Source: Deltaproteobacteria bacterium (GTDB lineage: Bacteria; Desulfobacterota; Binatia; HRBIN30; JACQVA1). From it: a DNA stretch of 64,000 nt. Numbering within the stretch: the stretch's first letter is position 1; every line of letters starts with the position of its first letter. Position numbers and translations under genes: made by a program. The DNA is taken from positions 1 to 64,000 of the forward strand of contig JACOST010000021.1 in assembly GCA_016178705.1 (NCBI GenBank). The letters are read 5' to 3'. Below, piece after piece: positions 59,093 through 64,000 of this stretch. Below the pieces are notes generated by a model. It was not told the DNA's origin, made no database searches, and saw only the letters and a program-made list of their open reading frames with translations.

Positions 59093-60019
59093 ATGAGTCT
59101 GCGCGGCGTTGCGTTTCTGTTTCCCGGGCAGGGATCTCAAGCGGTGGGGATGGGTCGCGATCTGTACGACGAGTTTCCCGCTGTCCGTGAGTTGTTCGCT
59201 GAAGCGGATGCCGCACTCGGCTTCGCGCTGTCGCGCATTGTGCACGATGGACCCGAGGACGAGCTGCGCCGGACGGCCAACACGCAGCCAGCCATCGTCT
59301 TGGTGAGCGTCGCCGCGTACCGCGTTCTCAATCTGGAGCCCGCCGTGGTCGCGGGTCACAGCCTCGGTGAGTACTCCGCGCTGGTGGCGGCCGGCGGGCT
59401 CGACTTCCGCGATGCGATCGCGTTGGTGCACAAGCGCGGCCGCTACATGCAAGAGGCGGTACCCGAAGGGCAGGGCGCGATGTTCGCGCTGCTGGGCGCG
59501 GAACGCGACGCGGTCGAGCGCGCGATTGCGTCGGTTGGCGAGGGCGCGGTCGATATCGCCAATCTCAATGCACCGGGGCAAATCGTCATCGCCGGCGAGC
59601 GTGACGCGACGCGGGCGGCCGCCGCCGCGGTGGGCGGCAGAGCGGTGGAGCTGCCCGTCAGCGCACCGTTTCACTGCCGGCTGATGCAACCAGCCGAGGA
59701 CCGTTTGCGCGCCGACCTCGCGGCGATCACGTTCCATGATCTGCGCGTGCCGCTGTTCAACAACGTCGACGCGAAGATGATTCGCACCGCGACCGAGGCG
59801 TGCGATGGCGTGGCGCGCCAAGTCAGTCGCCCGGTGCGATGGCACGAGCTGATGACGCGCATGGTGGCGGATGCGGGCATTCACACGGTAGTCGAGGTCG
59901 GCCCCGGCAGCGTACTCACCGGCCTCGCCCGCCGCATCGACAGGAATCTGAAACGCTACAACGTCGAAGACCGCGCGTCGCTCGATGCGACGCGGACGGC
60001 GTTGGCGGGCGCGGCGTGA
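59093..60019 (+). CDS. fabD: Malonyl-CoA:ACP transacylase
   Basis: 308 residues. FLFPGQGSQAVGMGRDLY, the catalytic Ser in VVAGHSLGEYSALVAAGGLDF, the substrate Arg in KRGRYMQEAVPEGQGAMFALLG, and the catalytic His in VSAPFHCRLMQPAEDRL. It loads malonyl groups onto acyl carrier protein for fatty acid synthesis. ATG 59093 has GGAAGGGAG upstream. No other fab genes or acpP are adjacent. The sequence is of the single-enzyme FabD type, not a polyketide-synthase module. Confidence 0.94.
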   Translation: MSLRGVAFLFPGQGSQAVGMGRDLYDEFPAVRELFAEADAALGFALSRIVHDGPEDELRRTANTQPAIVLVSVAAYRVLNLEPAVVAGHSLGEYSALVAAGGLDFRDAIALVHKRGRYMQEAVPEGQGAMFALLGAERDAVERAIASVGEGAVDIANLNAPGQIVIAGERDATRAAAAAVGGRAVELPVSAPFHCRLMQPAEDRLRADLAAITFHDLRVPLFNNVDAKMIRTATEACDGVARQVSRPVRWHELMTRMVADAGIHTVVEVGPGSVLTGLARRIDRNLKRYNVEDRASLDATRTALAGAA

Positions 60020-60058
60020 CGAGGGTCGTTCACGCACTTTGCACGTACCTTGCGCGCA

Positions 60059-60088
60059 CCTTGATACCGGGTCGCAAAGTTGCATAGA
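60059..60088 (+). promoter_or_regulatory. Possible sigma-70-type promoter before the aldolase gene
   Basis: TTGATA followed after about 18 bases by TAGATA, in a locally AT-richer part of the 131-bp gap before the aldolase ATG at 60151. A weak -10 match; listed only as a candidate start for the aldolase-glpX operon. Confidence 0.25.
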
Positions 60089-60150
60089 TAAACCCCACAC
60101 AGCGCCCGAAGGTTGGGTGCTCCGAATCCACTGCGCAAGAAGGGATCATC

Positions 60151-61074
60151 ATGACCGATCGCACGCGAGAGATTTTGAGCTGGTACGGCAGCGACACGCC
60201 GGGCACCCGCACCAACATTGCCCGCCTTCTGAATCATGGCCGACTCGGTGGCACCGGCAAGCTCGTCATTCTACCGGTGGATCAGGGTTTCGAGCACGGG
60301 CCGGCACGCAGCTTCGCGCCTAATCCGGCCGGATACGATCCGCGCTACCACTTCGAGTTGGCGCTGGCGGCGGGGTGCAATGCATACGCAGCACCGCTCG
60401 GCTTCCTCGAAGCCGGCGCGGCGGAGTTCGCCGGGGACATTCCGCTGATCCTCAAGCTCAACAACTCCGACTCGCTGACCGGCGGCGCGGATCCGTGTCC
60501 GGCGATCACCGGCAGCGTCGACGATGCGCTGCGGCTTGGCTGCGTGGCGATCGGCTTCACCATCTATCCGGCCTCGGCGGCGCGCAACGAGATGTTCGGC
60601 CAGATCCGGGCGCTGGCGGAAGAAGCCAAACGCAAGGGCCTCGCAGTCGTCGTCTGGTCGTACCCGCGCGGCTCGGGCGTCTCGAAGGAAGGGGAGACCG
60701 CCATTGATGTGGTCGCCTACGCCGCGCAGATTGCCGCGCAGCTCGGCGCGCATGTGATCAAGGTGAAGCCGCCGACGGCGCACATCGAGCAGTCGGCCGC
60801 CAAGAAAGTGTACGAGAAGGAACGCATTCCCGTCGCTACGCTCGCCGAACGCATCCGCCACGTCGTGCAGAGCGCCTTCGGTGGCCGCCGCATCGTGATC
60901 TTTTCCGGTGGCGAAGCGAAGGAGACTTCCGCGATCTACGACGAAGTGCGCGCCATCCGCGATGGCGGTGGCTTCGGATCGATCATTGGCCGCAACTCCT
61001 TCCAGCGGCCGAAGGACGAAGCCGTGAAGTTCCTCCACGCGGTGATGGACATCTACGCCGGGAAAACCAAGTAG
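60151..61074 (+). CDS. fbaB: Class I fructose-bisphosphate aldolase, archaeal/DhnA type
   Basis: 307 residues of the DeoC/FbaB TIM-barrel family. [17 protein letters not shown] at the N-terminal barrel edge, [31 protein letters not shown], the Schiff-base Lys in [15 protein letters not shown], and FSGGEAKE...[12 protein letters not shown] for phosphate binding. It interconverts fructose-1,6-bisphosphate with DHAP and glyceraldehyde-3-phosphate. Followed after 20 bp by glpX, so the pair supports gluconeogenic flow to fructose-6-phosphate. Confidence 0.93.
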   Translation: MTDRTREILSWYGSDTPGTRTNIARLLNHGRLGGTGKLVILPVDQGFEHGPARSFAPNPAGYDPRYHFELALAAGCNAYAAPLGFLEAGAAEFAGDIPLILKLNNSDSLTGGADPCPAITGSVDDALRLGCVAIGFTIYPASAARNEMFGQIRALAEEAKRKGLAVVVWSYPRGSGVSKEGETAIDVVAYAAQIAAQLGAHVIKVKPPTAHIEQSAAKKVYEKERIPVATLAERIRHVVQSAFGGRRIVIFSGGEAKETSAIYDEVRAIRDGGGFGSIIGRNSFQRPKDEAVKFLHAVMDIYAGKTK

Positions 61075-61094
61075 TGCGCGCGGAGGCGACGACC

Positions 61095-62090
61095 ATGCCG
61101 ATCGAACAGTTACTCTCTCGTGAATTTCTCCGAGTCGTCGAAGAGGCGGCGGTGGCCGCCGCGCGGACGATGGGCCAGGGCGACCGCAAGTACGCCGATC
61201 ACGTCGCTGTCGAAGCCATGCGCAAGGCGATGGATGGCCTGCGGATGCGCGGCGAGGTGGTGATCGGCGAAGGTGAACGCGACGAAGCGCCGATGCTGTA
61301 CATCGGCGAGAAGGTCGGGCGGGCGCGTCCGGAAGATCCGGAAGTCGCCATCGCTGTGGATCCCCTCGAAGGGACCAATCTGTGCGCCACCGGTTCACCG
61401 GGTGCGATCGCTGTGCTCGCGGCATCCAACAAGGGTGGTCTGCTCAACGCGCCCGATTGCTACATGGAGAAGATCATCGTCGGGCCAGCGGCGAAAGGCG
61501 CGGTGCATCTCGATGCTAGCGTGACGGAGAATCTCAAGGCGATCGCCTCGCGCCTACGCCGAGCGGTCACCGATCTCGTCGTCATCGTGCTCGAGCGCGA
61601 GCGCCACACTAAGTTGATCGAAGACATCCGCATCGCCGGCGCGCGCATTCGGCTCATCTCGGATGGCGATCTTTCCGCCGGCATTGCGGCCGCGGTGCGC
61701 GGTACCAACGTGCACGCGGTAATGGGCACCGGCGGTGCGCCGGAAGGTGTATTGACGGCGGCGGCGCTGCGCTGCCTCAACGGCGGTATGGAGGGGCGGC
61801 TGGTCCCGTTCAAGCCGGGTGACGAAGAGCGCAAGAAGTTCGAAGAGCGCTTGGCGAAGATGGGAATCAAGGACCCGAACCGGATCTACGACGAGCGCGA
61901 CCTGGCGCCGGGTCCAGAGATCATCTTCGCGGCCAGCGGTGTGACCGATGGCAGCATGCTCAAGGGCGTGCGTTTCTTCGGCCACGGCCACCGCACGCAC
62001 TCGCTGGTGATCTCACTGCGTGATCACATCGTGCGCTTCGTCGACACGGTGCATCTCAACGACACGCCCGATGCGGTGGTGGAGTTTTGA
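61095..62090 (+). CDS. glpX: Class II fructose-1,6-bisphosphatase
   Basis: 331 residues. Metal- and phosphate-binding motifs [95 protein letters not shown] and [17 protein letters not shown]. It removes the 1-phosphate from fructose-1,6-bisphosphate (Mn/Mg dependent). I take ATG 61095 (GGAGG at spacing 8) instead of the in-frame GTG 61074. The partner aldolase lies directly upstream. Confidence 0.95.
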   Translation: MPIEQLLSREFLRVVEEAAVAAARTMGQGDRKYADHVAVEAMRKAMDGLRMRGEVVIGEGERDEAPMLYIGEKVGRARPEDPEVAIAVDPLEGTNLCATGSPGAIAVLAASNKGGLLNAPDCYMEKIIVGPAAKGAVHLDASVTENLKAIASRLRRAVTDLVVIVLERERHTKLIEDIRIAGARIRLISDGDLSAGIAAAVRGTNVHAVMGTGGAPEGVLTAAALRCLNGGMEGRLVPFKPGDEERKKFEERLAKMGIKDPNRIYDERDLAPGPEIIFAASGVTDGSMLKGVRFFGHGHRTHSLVISLRDHIVRFVDTVHLNDTPDAVVEF

Positions 62091-62095
62091 GGAGG

Positions 62096-62175
62096 AATTC
62101 AGAATTCAGGAGTCAGAAGTCAGACTGCGGAATTCGGAATCCGGATTCTGACTCCTGAATCCTGACCTCTGAATT
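62096..62175. terminator. Inverted repeat between convergent genes, possible bidirectional terminator
   Basis: ATTCAGGAGTCAGAA (62104-62118) is exactly complementary to TTCTGACTCCTGAAT (62146-62160), flanked by outer GAATTC-type words at both ends. It fills the 85-bp gap between glpX and the convergent M20 amidohydrolase. The words (GAATTC, CAGGAGTCAGAAGTC) look like a degenerate dispersed repeat that may have been recruited as a terminator. Confidence 0.5.
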
Positions 62176-63363
62176 CTATCGATCGCCTCCTTCAAACGCG
62201 GCACGGATTTCGGCGCGGAATTCCGGACGGCACAACACGTCGAGCGCGGTCATCGCCAGCGCCTTGGCGCCATCGACCACGGCCTGATCGCCGCTGGGCG
62301 AGGCGGCACACTCGGCGAACTCGGTCGAGTGCAGGGGCACGGTCGCCGGTGCGGACGCGATCATCGGGTGAATCGAGGGCACTAGTTTGCTGAGGTTGCC
62401 CATGTCGGTGCTACCGGACACGGCGGCCGGGACATTGCGCATGTCGAGCATCGTGCGGCCGAGCCGTTGCAGGTTGGCGGTGTACGCGTCGGCCAGCGGC
62501 TGATTGCTGTCCATGTCGGAGTACTGCTCACCTTCCCAGTGATACTCGAGCCGGGCGCCGGTGGCTTCGGCGCCAGCGCGGAAGCAGCCGAGGACGCGCG
62601 TCTTGAGTTTCTCCAGGCGGCCCTCGGTGGCGGCGCGAATGTAGAACAGCCCGGCGGCGTGGTCGGGGACGATGTTCGGCGCTTGACCGCCATCGGTGAT
62701 GATGCCGTGAATGCGTTCGGTCTCGCGGATGTGTTGGCGAAGCTGAGCGATGGTGTTGTAGGCGGTGATCAGCGCGTCGAGCGCGTTGATGCCGCGATGT
62801 GGAAATGCGGCGGCGTGCGCTGCTTTGCCGTGGTAGGTGACCACGATGGTCGCCACCGCGAGCACATGCATCGCGGGCAGGTCGGCACCGGCGGGATGGA
62901 CCATCATTGCGGCATCGATGTCGGCGAAGGCGCCGCGGCGAGCCATCACGATCTTGCCGCCCCCGCCTTCTTCGGCCGGTGTGCCGAAGATCACGACGCT
63001 GCCACCGGTCCGTTCAACCACGCGCCCGAGCGCGGCGCCCGCGCCCGCGCCGGCGGTGGCGATGATGTTGTGCCCGCAGCCGTGGCCGATACCGGGGAGC
63101 GCGTCGTACTCGCACAACACGCCGACGCGCGGCGCCCCGCTGCCGATGCGCGCGATGAATGCCGTCGGCAACTCGCACGCACCGCGCTCAACCTGATAGC
63201 CGACATGCTCGAGGTAGTCGGCCAGCCAGGTACTGGCCTGATGTTCCGCGAAGCACAGCTCGGGATGGGCGTGAATGCGACGGCTCAGCTCGATCAAGCG
63301 GTCACGCTCGCCGTCGACTGCGGCGCAGACCTGGTCTTTGAGTTGGATCAACGGATCGGTCAC
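62176..63363 (-). CDS. M20-family amidohydrolase/peptidase (AbgB/p-aminobenzoyl-glutamate-hydrolase-like)
   Basis: 395 residues. RIHAHPELCFAEHQASTWLADYLEHVGY, VGVLCEYDALPGIGHGCGHNIIATAGAGAG (metal-binding CGHN in place of the HxD of classical M20A), TPAEEGGGGKIVM (catalytic Glu pair), the dimerisation domain from HGKAAHAAAFPHRGINALDALI, and GSTDMGNLSKLVPSIHPMI. It hydrolyses an N-acyl amino-acid or peptide-like amide in the cytoplasm. GTG 63363 with GAGGAG upstream starts 7 bp after the HEAT-repeat gene, so both share an operon. Confidence 0.92.
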   Translation of the reverse strand: MTDPLIQLKDQVCAAVDGERDRLIELSRRIHAHPELCFAEHQASTWLADYLEHVGYQVERGACELPTAFIARIGSGAPRVGVLCEYDALPGIGHGCGHNIIATAGAGAGAALGRVVERTGGSVVIFGTPAEEGGGGKIVMARRGAFADIDAAMMVHPAGADLPAMHVLAVATIVVTYHGKAAHAAAFPHRGINALDALITAYNTIAQLRQHIRETERIHGIITDGGQAPNIVPDHAAGLFYIRAATEGRLEKLKTRVLGCFRAGAEATGARLEYHWEGEQYSDMDSNQPLADAYTANLQRLGRTMLDMRNVPAAVSGSTDMGNLSKLVPSIHPMIASAPATVPLHSTEFAECAASPSGDQAVVDGAKALAMTALDVLCRPEFRAEIRAAFEGGDR

Positions 63364-63370
63364 GGGCTCC

Positions 63371-64000
63371 TCACTCTGCCGGCTCGGATTCGGGCGCTGC
63401 GGCTGGCTCGGATTCGAGCGCGGCGGCCGGCTCGGCCGGCGGCGACTCGTGGTACATGCCTTCGAGATCGAGAATGCCCTCAGCGAGTGCGCGGACGTCG
63501 TCATCTTGGTCATTGAGCGCCTTCTGGGCGGCGGCGACGGCATGCTCGCCGCCCAAGTCCGCGAGGACGCCGAGGGCTTCGAAACGAATCTCCGGGTTCT
63601 CGTCACCGAGTGCGCTGGCGATAGCATCGATCGGTTCGTTGCCGCCGAAGTCGCCCAACGCCTCGATCGCGGTCATGCGGACGTCGGGATCTTTATCGCT
63701 GAGTGCGCGCGTGAGCACAGGCAACGCCTCCGGATTTTCGGATGCGCTGAGCAGGACAACTGCGGTGAGGCGCTTCTCCGACTCTGGATCGTTGAGCGCC
63801 ATGTCCTTCAGACCCTCAAAGTCTGGCTCGTCTTCCAGCAACGAGGGGATGCCCGGGACATCTTCGTCTGGCGCGGCGAAAAATCCCGGTTTGGCGTTGA
63901 GCGCCCCTTGCGGCAAGGTGCGCGTGCCCGCGGTGCCCGCCATGCTACCGCGGCCGCCGATCCCACCACCGCTGCCGGCGCCGGCTCCGCGCGTGCCCCA
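63371..64000 (-). CDS. HEAT-repeat protein, 5' end beyond the window
   Basis: At least 209 residues visible. Four or so HEAT/PBS-type repeats: PESEKRLTAVVLLSASENPEALPVLTRALSDKDPDVRMTAIEALGDFGGNEPIDAIASALGDENPEIRFEALGVLADLG..., followed by an Ala/Glu/Pro-rich tail. An ATG at 63943 exists, but no ribosome site precedes it, and the same frame continues without a stop to the edge through 19 Gly-rich codons. I therefore treat the gene as truncated by the window. A scaffold or lyase-like role cannot be decided. Confidence 0.82.
   Translation of the reverse strand, partial: WGTRGAGAGSGGGIGGRGSMAGTAGTRTLPQGALNAKPGFFAAPDEDVPGIPSLLEDEPDFEGLKDMALNDPESEKRLTAVVLLSASENPEALPVLTRALSDKDPDVRMTAIEALGDFGGNEPIDAIASALGDENPEIRFEALGVLADLGGEHAVAAAQKALNDQDDDVRALAEGILDLEGMYHESPPAEPAAALESEPAAAPESEPAE

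Noticed and set aside
59093-60019. Acyltransferase domain of a polyketide synthase
   Set aside because: The gene is a single 308-residue enzyme with the FabD signatures and no adjoining ketosynthase or carrier domains.

Overview
The window is gene-dense, GC-rich bacterial chromosome. I infer a soil or subsurface lineage of the Desulfobacterota/Myxococcota/'Candidatus Binatota' type. The inference rests on gene content: FadD-type acyl-CoA synthetases, acyl-CoA dehydrogenase, a fused CaiB-type CoA-transferase, a luciferase-like F420/FMN oxidoreductase, TIGR00027-type methyltransferases, bactofilin, GAF-rich sensor kinases and lipoproteins. No rRNA or tRNA gene was found, so the taxonomy is inference only.

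Layout. 0.3-2.7 kb (minus): a compact operon, methyltransferase - TetR regulator - methyltransferase paralogue, with a TetR-type operator in front. 2.8-9.1 kb: a FadD-like ligase, a beta-propeller lipoprotein, an alpha/beta hydrolase and two related lipoproteins. 9.1-11.5 kb: a large sensor kinase. 12.6-16.8 kb: the conserved translation/export block ffh-rpsP-khpA-rimM-trmD-SPOUT methylase-rplS, in canonical order. 16.8-22.6 kb (minus): bactofilin, two oligopeptide-transporter ATPases, an AlkA-like glycosylase, a GxxExxY gene framed by 37-bp inverted repeats, and eutBC.

The accessory centre is 24-30 kb: hicAB with a palindromic operator; a repeat-bearing junction; a two-gene CD-NTase + SLATT nucleotide-signalling (CBASS-like) module, AT-richer than its surroundings, whose ends look like an integron cassette; and a 1022-residue fusion of a serine lipase fold, a middle domain and a CHAT caspase-like protease. 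The lipase-CHAT fusion and the cassette-borne CD-NTase/SLATT pair are the best candidates for something new.

30-46 kb: a ThDP decarboxylase/ATP-grasp pair, an orphan HEWGH metalloprotein, a GFA protein, a GNAT acetyltransferase and a 2OG-Fe(II) oxygenase in a row, a second acyl-CoA ligase, an NlpC/P60-like exported protein without its Cys, a third lipoprotein paralogue, debris of a DUF433/DUF5615 pair and of an MmgE/PrpD gene, then a GlpD plus alkyl-DHAP-synthase-like pair suggestive of ether-lipid or glycerol metabolism. 46-56 kb: a cytochrome c/barrel protein, universal stress protein, cyclase-family hydrolase, a palindrome-rich gene-free stretch, acyl-CoA dehydrogenase with the fused CoA-transferase, and a ROK kinase coupled to an LLM oxidoreductase. 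55.8-64 kb: small basic proteins, a receiver protein and hybrid sensor kinase, fabD, a gluconeogenic pair (archaeal-type aldolase + glpX), an M20 amidohydrolase and a HEAT-repeat protein cut by the window edge.

Dispersed non-coding elements recur: two MITE-like inverted-repeat units (29.9 and 47.5 kb), three arms of an 8-bp-periodic TTGCG-rich repeat, and short word-like degenerate repeats at gene borders, two of them inside reading frames.
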